From contig JACMJM010000045.1 in the NCBI GenBank assembly GCA_014380615.1, forward strand, positions 38,497 to 102,496: 64,000 nucleotides of DNA, in the 5' to 3' direction. Positions 8,203 to 16,671 of the stretch are shown here, in pieces (position 1 is the stretch's first letter; every line of letters begins with the position of its first letter). Below the pieces are notes generated by a model, which made no database searches, had not been told where the DNA came from, and saw nothing but the letters and a program-made list of their open reading frames with translations. This DNA is from Sphingobacteriaceae bacterium. GTDB taxonomy: Bacteria; Bacteroidota; Bacteroidia; Sphingobacteriales; Sphingobacteriaceae. Both the position numbers and the translations under genes were made by a program.

Positions 8203-8922
8203 ATGAAGAAAAGTAAAATTCCCTGCGATCTTAACAGTTGTTTTATGTGTAAAACGTGTTTAAAAGAATGGCTGCCGGCCCTTTGTGAACACAGGACTAA
8301 TTATCAGGTTAAAAAAGGTGAAGTCATTTTTAGAGAGGGAGATCCGGTGAAGGGTGTGTACTTTGTTTATGAAGGAAATCTGAAAGTCCACAAAAAATGG
8401 GGAAATGATAAAGAACTTATTATCCGTTTTGCTAAAAAAGGTTCAATCTTCGGGCATAGGGGTTTAGGAAACAATTTATATTATCCTATTTCCGCAACCG
8501 CACTCGAACCTTGTATCGTGTGCTTTATTGATATTGAATTCTTTAATGCCACCCTCAAAGTGAATAATGAGTTTGCTTATACCTTGATGATGTTTTTCGC
8601 AGAAGAGTTACACGAAGCGGAACGTAAGATGCGTAATCTTGCTCATATGCCAGTTAAAGGTAGAGTGGCTCAGGCTTTAATTTCTTTGAGAGAAAAATTC
8701 GGGTTAACAGAAAATGGTTTTATAGACATTGAACTTACCAGGCAGGATCTTGCATCATATACAGGGGCTACATACGAAACTGTTTTCCGGATAATTAATG
8801 ATCTTGTTCAGGATAATATGATAAAGCTTTCTGGAAAAAGTATCAAAATCGTTGATGGTGTAAGACTTGAGAGCCTTACTCATCAAATAATTGGGTCTGC
8901 AGAAAATGGTTTAAATACTTAG
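8203..8922 (+). CDS. CRP/FNR-family transcriptional regulator with N-terminal cysteine cluster
   Basis: A 239-residue regulator, here started at the ATG at 8203 (MKKSKIPCD); an in-frame TTG at 8167 would add 12 residues. After five N-terminal cysteines (C8, C13, C16, C19, C28) come a cyclic-nucleotide-binding-type beta roll (VKKGEVIFREGDPVKG, FAKKGSIFGHRG) and a C-terminal winged helix (LTRQDLASYTGATYETVFRI). The cysteine spacing recalls the 4Fe-4S cluster of FNR, although the exact pattern differs. It lies between the moeA and nrtS units, so control of the nitrate island by oxygen, nitrosative stress or redox is a reasonable inference. Confidence 0.88.
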   Translation: MKKSKIPCDLNSCFMCKTCLKEWLPALCEHRTNYQVKKGEVIFREGDPVKGVYFVYEGNLKVHKKWGNDKELIIRFAKKGSIFGHRGLGNNLYYPISATALEPCIVCFIDIEFFNATLKVNNEFAYTLMMFFAEELHEAERKMRNLAHMPVKGRVAQALISLREKFGLTENGFIDIELTRQDLASYTGATYETVFRIINDLVQDNMIKLSGKSIKIVDGVRLESLTHQIIGSAENGLNT

Positions 8923-8928
8923 TGTTTT

Positions 8929-10113
8929 TTAGATTTTAAAATAGCTTATTAAATCTCCGTCGTTAATGGTATCAATATCTGATGGATGTATCGCTAGTGC
9001 GTCAGCATCAATCCCTAATCTGATATCGCCGGAGCCGTTTAGTCGGGTTGCTTCTGCTTTAGTGCCCGAATTAACGAATTTAACAGGGAAAAACTCATCA
9101 AATGATGTCTTTTTAACTTTTTGACCATTTAAATTGGTTTTAAATAGTGGAGGAGGTTGTAGTCCTGAGCATTTATATAAAAAACCTTCAATAAAAATCT
9201 TAAAGGTTACGAATGATGAAAACGGATTACCCGGTAAGGCAAATACCATGGGGCCGTCTTCAGCTTTTCCGCACCAGATTGGCTTTCCGGGTTTGATCGC
9301 TGCTTTGTGGAATAGTTTTTTTACTCCGAGGCTTTCTAAAACTTCAGGAACATAGTCGGCGTCTCCAGCCGAAACGCCTCCGCTCATGATAATGATGTCT
9401 GCGTTTAGAGCATTCTCGATTTCTCGTTTTAAAGTTGATACATCATCCGGTAAATGCTTATGCAGGTAAGGCTGCAGCCCATTGCTCTTTAAAAGGGATT
9501 TGAGTAGAAAATAATTACTGTTTCGTATTTCCACTTCCGAAACCTCCCAGTCGAGTGGTTTAACTTCATTGCCGGTTGTAAATAAGGCAATTTTGGGGGT
9601 CGCCGCTACTTTGATTTTTGATTTACCAAGCGTAGCCAAAGTGCTTATTACTGTTGGGCTGCAGATGGTAGGACTTTTTATTGCCAGGCTGTCTTTTTGA
9701 AGATCTTCACCTTTTTTGGCGATGTTTTGATACTCTTTTAGGTTTTCGATGCAGAACGATACTTTGTTACTTGTTTCCAAAGAATCTTCTCGGCGGATAA
9801 CGGTGTTAGCAGGAAACGGAACTGCCGCGCCTGTCATGATTTTAAAAGCCGCGCCAGTTTTTAGTTCGCTTTTTGATGTAGCGCCTGCGTAAATAACCTC
9901 TTGTACGTCAAATTCCCGGTGTCCGTTTTGCCAATCTTTAAAATTGATAGCATAGCCATCCATTGCAGACCGGTTGAAAGGTGGGTAATCTCTGTCGGTA
10001 AATATGTCTTCGGCCAGCACTCTTCCGTATGCGTCATTGATATCGATGATCTCGGTTCCAAATGGTTGAGCTACTGCCAGTAGTATATCTTGTGCTTCTT
10101 TGTAGGATATCAT
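8929..10113 (-). CDS. moeA: Molybdopterin molybdenumtransferase
   Basis: Inserts molybdate into adenylylated molybdopterin, the last common step of Mo cofactor synthesis. The 394-residue protein starts with YGRVLAEDI and YPPFNRSAMDGYAI, has the MPT-binding segment MSGGVSAGDADYVPE in the middle and ALPGNPFSSFVTF later, and ends in the usual C-terminal beta domain. It follows moaCB by 8 bases, so the two are almost certainly cotranscribed. It converges with the FNR-like regulator gene with a gap of 6 bases. Confidence 0.95.
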   Translation of the reverse strand: MISYKEAQDILLAVAQPFGTEIIDINDAYGRVLAEDIFTDRDYPPFNRSAMDGYAINFKDWQNGHREFDVQEVIYAGATSKSELKTGAAFKIMTGAAVPFPANTVIRREDSLETSNKVSFCIENLKEYQNIAKKGEDLQKDSLAIKSPTICSPTVISTLATLGKSKIKVAATPKIALFTTGNEVKPLDWEVSEVEIRNSNYFLLKSLLKSNGLQPYLHKHLPDDVSTLKREIENALNADIIIMSGGVSAGDADYVPEVLESLGVKKLFHKAAIKPGKPIWCGKAEDGPMVFALPGNPFSSFVTFKIFIEGFLYKCSGLQPPPLFKTNLNGQKVKKTSFDEFFPVKFVNSGTKAEATRLNGSGDIRLGIDADALAIHPSDIDTINDGDLISYFKI

Positions 10114-10121
10114 AATAATGA

Positions 10122-11072
10122 TTAATGTCCTCCTCCTTTCATCATTTTTCGGGCATGAAAGATGGCCGGTAAAATGGCTTCCATAGATTCACGGGCACCG
10201 TCGCTGCTTCCGGGAAGTGTAACAATTAATGTTTGGGCAATCGAGCCGGCAACACCCCGGCTCATCATAGCCAGCGGGGTTCTTATCTGTCCGAAAGAGC
10301 GTATGGCTTCCATTATTCCTTCCGCATCGCGTTCCAAAATTTCTTTTACCGCCGAAACGGTGTTGTCGCGTGGTCCGAGGCCGGTGCCTCCTGTGGTAAA
10401 AATAAAGTGGATGTCTTCAGCTACCCACTGTTTAATCTGTTCCTGAATTTGGTTCTTCTCGTCGGGTAAGATCTTGTAATAAACCACGTTTGCTCTCACA
10501 TCTTCGAGCATTTTACAAATTAATTTCCCGCTATTATCTTCACGCTTGCCTTCTGCTGTAGAGTCTGAACATACCAGCACGGCGCAAGAAGGGGAGGTGG
10601 AAAAAAACTTTTTTCTGTCGCTCTTTCCTCCTTTTTTTTCAAGAAGTTTAATATTGCCGATCTCCAGTTTAGTGTCAACAGGTTTAAGCATATCGTAAAT
10701 CTCCAGAGCAGATACCGACACCGCAGTTAGCATTTCCATTTCTATACCTGTACGGCCGATAGATTTTGCATTGCCCACAATAACAATTCCGCTTCGCGAT
10801 AAAACCTCCTGATCCAAAAGGTCAGAATGTTTTTCTTTGTCGATAAAATCAAAGCTTATATCCATGCCGTCGATAGTAACCGGATGGCAATGGGGGAGAA
10901 GTTGAGGGGTAAGCTTTGCACCGATAAAGCCAGCCGCCCTGGCTACATCAAATAAGTTTCCTTTTGGGAGCTGATCGTTTTTTATGAGTTCGATGGTTTC
11001 TTCTGAACAAAAAAGCACCGCTATGGCCCGGGCCGTGCGAAGAGTTATTTGTTTACTGGTGATGTCGCGCAT
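10122..11072 (-). CDS. moaCB: Bifunctional MoaC/MoaB molybdenum cofactor protein
   Basis: A 316-residue fusion. Residues 1-155 are MoaC (LLPHCHPV and GIEMEMLTAVSVSALEIYDM), which forms cyclic pyranopterin monophosphate. Residues 165-316 are MoaB/MogA-like (TTGGTGLGPRDNT and VTLPGSSDGARESM), which adenylylates molybdopterin. The fusion is known in Bacteroidota. The MoaC active-site stretches and the MoaB GGTG loop look intact. moaA, moaD and moaE are not in the window. Confidence 0.94.
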   Translation of the reverse strand: MRDITSKQITLRTARAIAVLFCSEETIELIKNDQLPKGNLFDVARAAGFIGAKLTPQLLPHCHPVTIDGMDISFDFIDKEKHSDLLDQEVLSRSGIVIVGNAKSIGRTGIEMEMLTAVSVSALEIYDMLKPVDTKLEIGNIKLLEKKGGKSDRKKFFSTSPSCAVLVCSDSTAEGKREDNSGKLICKMLEDVRANVVYYKILPDEKNQIQEQIKQWVAEDIHFIFTTGGTGLGPRDNTVSAVKEILERDAEGIMEAIRSFGQIRTPLAMMSRGVAGSIAQTLIVTLPGSSDGARESMEAILPAIFHARKMMKGGGH

Positions 11073-11451
11073 GTTTATTTAGTTTGTCACGAGGGTTAAA
11101 GATACAAGGGGTTAGTGCTTTTTTAGAGTCTTCGTGCCTTACGGCTAAAATTATTTTTTTTCTGCCACGAAGATCAAAGACACGAAGATAAAATTTGCTT
11201 CAATGCTTTTGGTGCTTGGTTTAAAACTTTGTGTCTTTCCCACTCCCTGGGGCTATATTTATATTTTTTAGGCCATAATGCTACCTTAAAACCAACAAGG
11301 GCTGCAAAATACCTTCCCTTCTTTGCGTGTTTTATCTTTGCGTTCTTTGCGTGAAATAAAATCGGACGCAAACTCGCAAAGAAATCGCCGGAACTACTCA
11401 ATTTGCCTGGTAATCCCGTTTAACTTTTGACTTCGGGCCCTGGTTGTACTT
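11073..11451. repeat. Gene-free gap with degenerate short repeats
   Basis: This gap between moaCB and nirD has no convincing gene. Variants of the words CACGAAGA, CTTCGTG, CTTTGCG and CTTTGTG recur several times (for example 11130-11190 and 11310-11360), which is typical of low-information dispersed repeats. A 75-codon open frame on the minus strand (11174-11401) is made largely of these words and I do not consider it a gene. Confidence 0.5.
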
Positions 11452-11480
11452 TCAAAAAAAAACCCGGTATTTCTACCGGG
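11452..11480 (-). terminator. Intrinsic terminator after nirD
   Basis: On the minus strand CCCGGTAGAAATACCGGG is followed by nine T residues, 30 bases after the nirD stop. The stem is 7 base pairs with a 4-base loop and closes the nirBD transcription unit. Confidence 0.9.
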
Positions 11481-11509
11481 ACCTTTTATTTAACAACAAC
11501 AGCCTATCA

Positions 11510-11872
11510 CTAAGCCATTTCCTTTATCCCGATATAGACTTTATCACCGATAACTCTAACTGGGTATGTTTTTATTTCATACTCTTCGCCGCTTAAGCAT
11601 TCGCCGGAGAGTAATGAAAATGTTTTTTTATGAAAAGGGCAAGCTACTTTCGGTTCGCATTCCTCGCCGGTGCTTCCAATCATGCCCCTTGAAAGGGCCA
11701 TTTGTTGTTTGTGCGGACAAAGGTTTTGCGTGGCATACCATTCGTTGCGGCGTGTGAAATTAAATACAGCGATTTGCTCATCACCATGTTTTACACAGGC
11801 ACCGCCATTTTCTGGCACATCAGATGTGGTGCAGGCCAAAATCCATTTTAAAGTATCTACTGCTATTTCCAT
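11510..11872 (-). CDS. nirD: Nitrite reductase small subunit, Rieske type
   Basis: The 120-residue partner of NirB in the NADH-dependent reduction of nitrite to ammonium. It has the Rieske fold of NirD and an apparently complete pair of 2Fe-2S ligand motifs: C-x-H at residues 52-54 (LCPHKQ) and C-x-x-H at 78-81 (CPFHKK). Many NirD proteins have lost these ligands, so a bound cluster is possible here. It starts 39 bases after nirB and ends just before a strong terminator. Confidence 0.93.
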   Translation of the reverse strand: MEIAVDTLKWILACTTSDVPENGGACVKHGDEQIAVFNFTRRNEWYATQNLCPHKQQMALSRGMIGSTGEECEPKVACPFHKKTFSLLSGECLSGEEYEIKTYPVRVIGDKVYIGIKEMA

Positions 11873-11911
11873 AATATATTTTCTTTCGGTGCTTACTGTT
11901 ATATTAATTTA

Positions 11912-14413
11912 CTACCATTCCTTTGCTTTCACTTGTTCGCGCATTGGATCGAAGTTTACAGACGGGTCTTTTTCTTCGGGTGCGTTTACAAAGTGAACAA
12001 AGCGTTTGCGCAATTCTTCGTTTTGTACTACTTCCTTCCATTCGCAATGGAAACTATCAACCAATCCCTGCATTTCTTCTTCAAGTTGTGAGTTAATGCC
12101 CAGGCTGTCGTTAATGATTACATTTTTCAAATAACTTAGTCCGCCCTCCATCTTGTTCAGCCAGGTTGCTGTTCTCGCCAGTGGGTCTGCGGTTTTAATG
12201 TAAAACATCAGGAATCTGTCGAGATATTTTACCAGAGTTTCTTTGTCGATATCACTGGCAAGCAATAGGGCGTGTTGAGGTTTTGATCCTCCGTTTCCGC
12301 ATACATACAGGTTCCATCCTTTGTCGGTAGCGATGATTCCGAAATCTTTTGCCTGAGCTTCGGCGCATTCACGGATACATCCGCTTACGCCGCCTTTTAG
12401 TTTATGGGGAGAGCGAATTCCTTTGTATCTCTCTTCAATTTCTATCGCGAAAGATACGCTGTCGTGTAATCCGAATCGGCACCAAGTGCTTCCTACGCAG
12501 CTTTTTACTGTGCGCAGCGATTTTCCATAGGCATGCCCGCTTTCAAATCCGGCTTCGATAAGTTCTTCCCAAATGTTGGGCAAGTCGTTAACATGTGCGC
12601 CGAATAAATCGATACGTTGCCCGCCTGTAATCTTAGTGTAGAGATTGTATTTCTTGGCTACTTGTCCGATAACGATTAATTTGTCGGGAGTAATTTCGCC
12701 GCCGGGAATCCGGGGTACTACCGAATAGGTTCCGCCTTTTTGAATATTTGCGAGATAACGGTCGTTGCTATCTTGTATGGGGGCTTGTTTTACAATCAGA
12801 TCATTCCATAATCCCGAAAGAATGCTGGCGACAGCAGGTTTGCAGGTTTCGCAACCGTCGCCTTTGCCGTAATGGTCTAATGCTTCGTCGTAAGAGCGTA
12901 CATTATTAATTCTGATCAGGTCCATCAGCTCCTGGCGGGAATAGTCGAAGTGTTCGCAAAGAACGTTTTTAACATATAGCCCGCTTTCCTTCATGGTGCC
13001 GTTTATCAGGTCCTTCACCAGCGGAACGCAGCCTCCGCAGCAAGTGCCTGCTTTTGTGCATTTTTTGATTCCGTCTAACGTGGTGATGTTGTCAAGTTTA
13101 ACAGCATCGCATATGGCGCCTTTGCTCACCGATTCGCAAGAGCAGATCATTGCATCATCGGGAAGGCTCATTACGCCCGAGCCTTCACTGCTGGCGCCGC
13201 CACGAGCACCTAAAATCAAATCTTCAGGGTTTTCGGGCAGTGCTATTTTGTTTTTTACATTTTGAAGAAGAATATTGTAGTCATCCGCATCGCCAATCAG
13301 GATTCCGCCGAGTAATGCTTTTCCATCATTGCTTATGTTGATCCTTTTATATACGCCTTTGTTGGTATCTTCAAAAAGTATGGTTTTGCAGTCCGGGTCA
13401 TTAATAAAAGGATCTCCAAAACTTGCTACGTCTATTCCTATCAGTTTGAGCTTTGTGCTCATGTCGAAGCCTGTAAAGCTTTTGTCGGCTTCCGAAAGCT
13501 GAGCTACAACAACATCGGCCATTTCATATCCTGGAGCAACAAGGCCGTAGATCATTCCGCTGTGGAGGGCGCATTCGCCGATAGCAAAAATGCTTTCGTC
13601 GTTGGTTTGCATGTAATCGTTCACTACAATCCCGCCTCTGGTTCCTGTTTCCAGGCCGCAAAGTTTGGCCAGTTCATCTCGGGGTTTTATTCCGGCAGAA
13701 ATAACAAGCATGTCGACTGCCAGGGATGTTTCATCGGCAAATTCTAATGCTTCGATTTTTCCGTCGCCACCTATATTTAATGTGCTTTTGTTTAAATGAA
13801 TATGCAGGCCAAGCTCCTTTAGTTTCATTTGAAGCATTGAGCTGCCGGGCTGATCTATTTGCCTCGGCATCAACCTTGGCGCGAATTCAATTACATGGGT
13901 TTCTTTTATTCCGAGGTCTATTAATGCCTTGGCGGCTTCCAGTCCTAATAATCCGCCGCCCATTACTGCTCCGTTTCTGGCATTTGAGGCGTAGCCGCTA
14001 ATTAGTTCAAGATCTTCTATGGTGCGATAAACAAAAACTCCTTCTTTTTCAATGCCCGGAATATCGGGAACAAATGCTGATGAACCGGTGGCTAAAACAA
14101 GGTAATCGTATTTTTGAACGCTGCCTTTAAGTGAGTGAATGGTTTTATTTGCACGATTAATTTCCTGTACCGGATCATTAAGGTGTAGCTTAATTCCATT
14201 TTGTTCGTACCAACCGGCAGGAGACATAGAAAGGTCTTCCGCTGTTTTTCCGTTAAAGTACTCGCTCAGATGAACCCGGTCATAAGCAGGTCTCGGCTCT
14301 TCACCAAAAACAACCACCTGGTATGCGTTTGTTTTTGCGATAAGTTTTTCGCAAAACTTGTAGCCAACCATTCCGTTTCCGATTACTACTATTGTTTGTT
14401 TTTCGTTCATCAT
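11912..14413 (-). CDS. nirB: Nitrite reductase (NADH) large subunit
   Basis: An 833-residue cytoplasmic enzyme giving ammonium from nitrite. Domain order is as expected: FAD/NAD-binding oxidoreductase (IVVIGNGMVGYKFCEKL at the start and NGAVMGGGLLGLEAAKAL near 150); a BFD-like 2Fe-2S domain (CSCESVSKG and GTCCGGCVPLVKD near 420-465); then siroheme and 4Fe-4S nitrite reductase halves with ligand cysteines in VKSCVGSTWCRFG and GVSGCIRECAEAQ near 640-690. All four cluster-ligand cysteines are present. The gene is the first of the nirBD unit and is preceded by a perfect FNR-like palindrome. Confidence 0.96.
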   Translation of the reverse strand: MMNEKQTIVVIGNGMVGYKFCEKLIAKTNAYQVVVFGEEPRPAYDRVHLSEYFNGKTAEDLSMSPAGWYEQNGIKLHLNDPVQEINRANKTIHSLKGSVQKYDYLVLATGSSAFVPDIPGIEKEGVFVYRTIEDLELISGYASNARNGAVMGGGLLGLEAAKALIDLGIKETHVIEFAPRLMPRQIDQPGSSMLQMKLKELGLHIHLNKSTLNIGGDGKIEALEFADETSLAVDMLVISAGIKPRDELAKLCGLETGTRGGIVVNDYMQTNDESIFAIGECALHSGMIYGLVAPGYEMADVVVAQLSEADKSFTGFDMSTKLKLIGIDVASFGDPFINDPDCKTILFEDTNKGVYKRINISNDGKALLGGILIGDADDYNILLQNVKNKIALPENPEDLILGARGGASSEGSGVMSLPDDAMICSCESVSKGAICDAVKLDNITTLDGIKKCTKAGTCCGGCVPLVKDLINGTMKESGLYVKNVLCEHFDYSRQELMDLIRINNVRSYDEALDHYGKGDGCETCKPAVASILSGLWNDLIVKQAPIQDSNDRYLANIQKGGTYSVVPRIPGGEITPDKLIVIGQVAKKYNLYTKITGGQRIDLFGAHVNDLPNIWEELIEAGFESGHAYGKSLRTVKSCVGSTWCRFGLHDSVSFAIEIEERYKGIRSPHKLKGGVSGCIRECAEAQAKDFGIIATDKGWNLYVCGNGGSKPQHALLLASDIDKETLVKYLDRFLMFYIKTADPLARTATWLNKMEGGLSYLKNVIINDSLGINSQLEEEMQGLVDSFHCEWKEVVQNEELRKRFVHFVNAPEEKDPSVNFDPMREQVKAKEW

Positions 14414-14513
14414 AGCCTTAACGTGTAGTGTTGAGTGTTTTATTCGTTAATTATTCAATTTTCACGTAATAATTCGACGTTGTTGAGCAAATTTAAGTAA
14501 AAAACGATTAAAG

Positions 14514-14529
14514 TATGATATAAATCATA
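14514..14529. promoter_or_regulatory. Perfect FNR-like palindrome upstream of nirB
   Basis: TATGAT-ATAA-ATCATA is a perfect inverted repeat whose core TGAT-N4-ATCA equals the half-sites recognised by FNR proteins. It lies 100 bases before the nirB start, in the 376-base gene-free AT-rich gap 14414-14789, and has a near copy before nrtS. The best candidate for binding is the FNR-like regulator encoded at 8203-8922. Confidence 0.6.
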
Positions 14530-14789
14530 TAAATCGAGTGATTTTTATTAAAATCTTAATAATTATATGATTTTCATTGTCTAAATAATTCATGTTTTAA
14601 ATTTTAATACCGAAAAATGGAAAATTTTCAATGTCTTTTAGTTTAATTAGGAGTATTTTAATTTTTATTTGGGCTGTTTTTAAGTTTTATTATCAAAACT
14701 GATGATTGTTGACTTGCTTTAGTGATTTTTTTTTGTAATTTTTTAGTTAAGAGTTACTTGGGTTCCTTTTTTTTGATGTATTTTTCAGA

Positions 14790-15298
14790 ATGAGTAGAAA
14801 AAGCGGTGTTGCCTCGCCTGTATTTGAATCAGACCGCATACAAAATCTCAGGAAGTACCAAATACTTAATACCACTTCTGAACCCGCATTTGAGAAATTG
14901 GCACAGCACGCCGCACATGTTTTCAACGTGCCTATTGCTTTAATAAATTTTGTGTATACAGACTATGTTTGGGTAAAAGCCGGTGTTGGAATTACTTCCG
15001 GAAATACTGTCCCAAACGATATTAGCCTCTGCTCTATCGCTATCTTAAACGAAAGCCTAACCTTGTTTGAAGATACGTGGAAGGTAGACTGTCTTTTGTC
15101 GAATCCGATGGTGGCAAGCAGTTATGGATTGCGTTTTTACGCTGCGATACCCATAAGGACAGCGGAGGGCTTAATATTGGCGCCGTATGTATCGCCGACC
15201 ATGTGCCAAGAAAGATAGCGGCTGACAAATTGATACTACTAGAAGATATTGCCAACGAAGTTCGAAAACTGTTGGAAGAGAAGCTAAAGGTTGAGTAG
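14790..15298 (+). pseudogene. GAF-domain protein broken by a frameshift
   Basis: The first frame gives SDRIQNLRKYQILNT, then a GAF-like stretch to RFYAAIPIRTAEGL. The expected continuation, GLNIGAVCIADHVPRKI and LLEDIANEVRKLLEEKL, is found in the next frame up to a stop at 15298. The frames meet near 15165-15175 at a G-rich spot (gcggagggctt), consistent with loss of one base. Joined, the product would be about 170 residues, a normal length for a stand-alone GAF protein of this type. It may be a real pseudogene or a sequencing error. Confidence 0.75.
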
Positions 15299-15463
15299 CT
15301 TTCAAGCAATCGCTGTTTAAAAACCTTGAACGTCAGATATCGTTGAAATGCTGTCCGCGTTTTAAGCGGCCGCCAACTTCGTTCTAAAGTCTGTCGGTTT
15401 AGTATTAATTCTTTTCAATTTTGAGATCTAGCTAAATTGATTTTCCTGAGGTAGCTTTGGTTG

Positions 15464-16171
15464 ATGATTCAGCATGTTCTGGTTTCGGTTATAATCGCGT
15501 TAGGGATGTATCTAAGTGTAAAGGGTAAAAAACTTACACTATACGCATCTGCCACCGGTGGATTTTTTGCGTTTATTATATACACAGGTGTAGGCTACCT
15601 CGGTATTGTACTTCTCTCGGCCTTCTTTGTTTCGGGTACTTTTGCCACTTTCTGGCGATATAATGAAAAGAGGGGGTTGGCTCTCAGCGAAAGCGATAAT
15701 GGTGTTCGAACAGTTGGTCAGGTAGTGGCAAATGCCGGATTCGCTGCCATGCTCGGCTTTTTGGCCTGCTTATATCCTGGCGATAAGGAACTCTTTTTAT
15801 TAATGACCGCCGCTGGTTTTTCATCTGCGGTTTCGGATACTTTATCATCCGAACTGGGGAATATTTACGGCACCAGGTATTATAATATCATCAGTTTTAA
15901 GGCCGATAAGCGGGGTATGGATGGTGTTGTGAGTGCGGAAGGGACTTTTTTTGGAATCTCAGGCTCTTTACTTATCGCCTGCATTTATAGTTTGTACGCA
16001 GGCTTTACTATCGATTTTTTGTGGATTGTACTGGCGGGGACACTTGGTAATTTATTCGATTCGTTGCTTGGCGCAAGTTTAGAGAGAAAAAGAATACTGA
16101 ATAATAATGCGGTTAATTTCTTAAATACAGTCCTGGCTGCTCTGGTTGTTTGGCTAATTAAATTCTTCTAA
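15464..16171 (+). CDS. DUF92 family integral membrane protein
   Basis: A 235-residue membrane protein with about six hydrophobic segments. The segments FSSAVSDTLSSELG and MDGVVSAEGTFFGISGSL, followed by GNLFDSLLGASLERK, are characteristic of DUF92, a family that includes the plant phytyl-phosphate kinase VTE6. The bacterial role is unknown. An ATG at 15464 is chosen over an in-frame TTG three bases earlier. It is flanked by gene-free stretches and stands alone. Confidence 0.85.
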   Translation: MIQHVLVSVIIALGMYLSVKGKKLTLYASATGGFFAFIIYTGVGYLGIVLLSAFFVSGTFATFWRYNEKRGLALSESDNGVRTVGQVVANAGFAAMLGFLACLYPGDKELFLLMTAAGFSSAVSDTLSSELGNIYGTRYYNIISFKADKRGMDGVVSAEGTFFGISGSLLIACIYSLYAGFTIDFLWIVLAGTLGNLFDSLLGASLERKRILNNNAVNFLNTVLAALVVWLIKFF

Positions 16172-16178
16172 AGAAAAA

Positions 16179-16202
16179 AGGGTCAAGCAAAAGCCTGACC
16201 CT
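16179..16202. terminator. Hairpin after the DUF92 gene
   Basis: AGGGTCAAGC pairs with GCCTGACCCT (one G-U or mismatch) across a 4-base loop, 8 bases after the DUF92 stop. The T-run lies on the minus-strand side, so termination on the plus strand would depend on the hairpin alone. Confidence 0.4.
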
Positions 16203-16333
16203 ACATCTACCTATGAAAACGTTGTCGTGGAGACAACATGACAAATGTTATAAAAAAAATTCATATTTTCTTATAATTTAAAACAAAATTTTAATTTTTA
16301 TTTTCCGACAGGCCCCCTGTATCACAAAAAGCA

Positions 16334-16483
16334 GGAAAATCGCTTTTGAAATCCGGGCAAACTTTTTAAAGAAAAAAGCACCCTCAGGCAGCGTTTAGAA
16401 CGGCTCTCTGCGGTCGCCTAAAAACGCAGGCAGTCGTTTTCAACGCTGTCTGACGTTCTATAAAAGTCTAAAAGCGATTTCCT
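16334..16483. repeat. Nested imperfect inverted repeat in a 500-base gap
   Basis: Outer arms at 16334-16347 and 16470-16483 (AGGAAAATCGCTTTT against its complement) enclose inner arms at 16385-16402 and 16435-16452 (CAGGCAGCGTTTAGAACG against CAGACAGCGTTGAAAACG). The gap 16172-16671 holds no gene. The layout suggests a small palindromic repeat element. Confidence 0.6.
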
Positions 16484-16671
16484 TGTCACAAAAAGAAACA
16501 AAAAGCATTATTACCGGAATTTACCGTACTTTTGTTCTGTATTCTAATATTAGTTGATTACTCTTCTATTAAAAGCTCATCATCAAGGATAAGCGGAATA
16601 TACAAATTAACTCCCCCTTGTATATTTATAGCATTAGGTAGTTAAGCACCATTAACTTTAATAATTAAAAT

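Noticed and set aside
11174..11401. 75-codon minus-strand frame between moaCB and nirD
   Set aside because: Built from intergenic repeat words (CTTTGCG, CACGAAGA types); no family resemblance.
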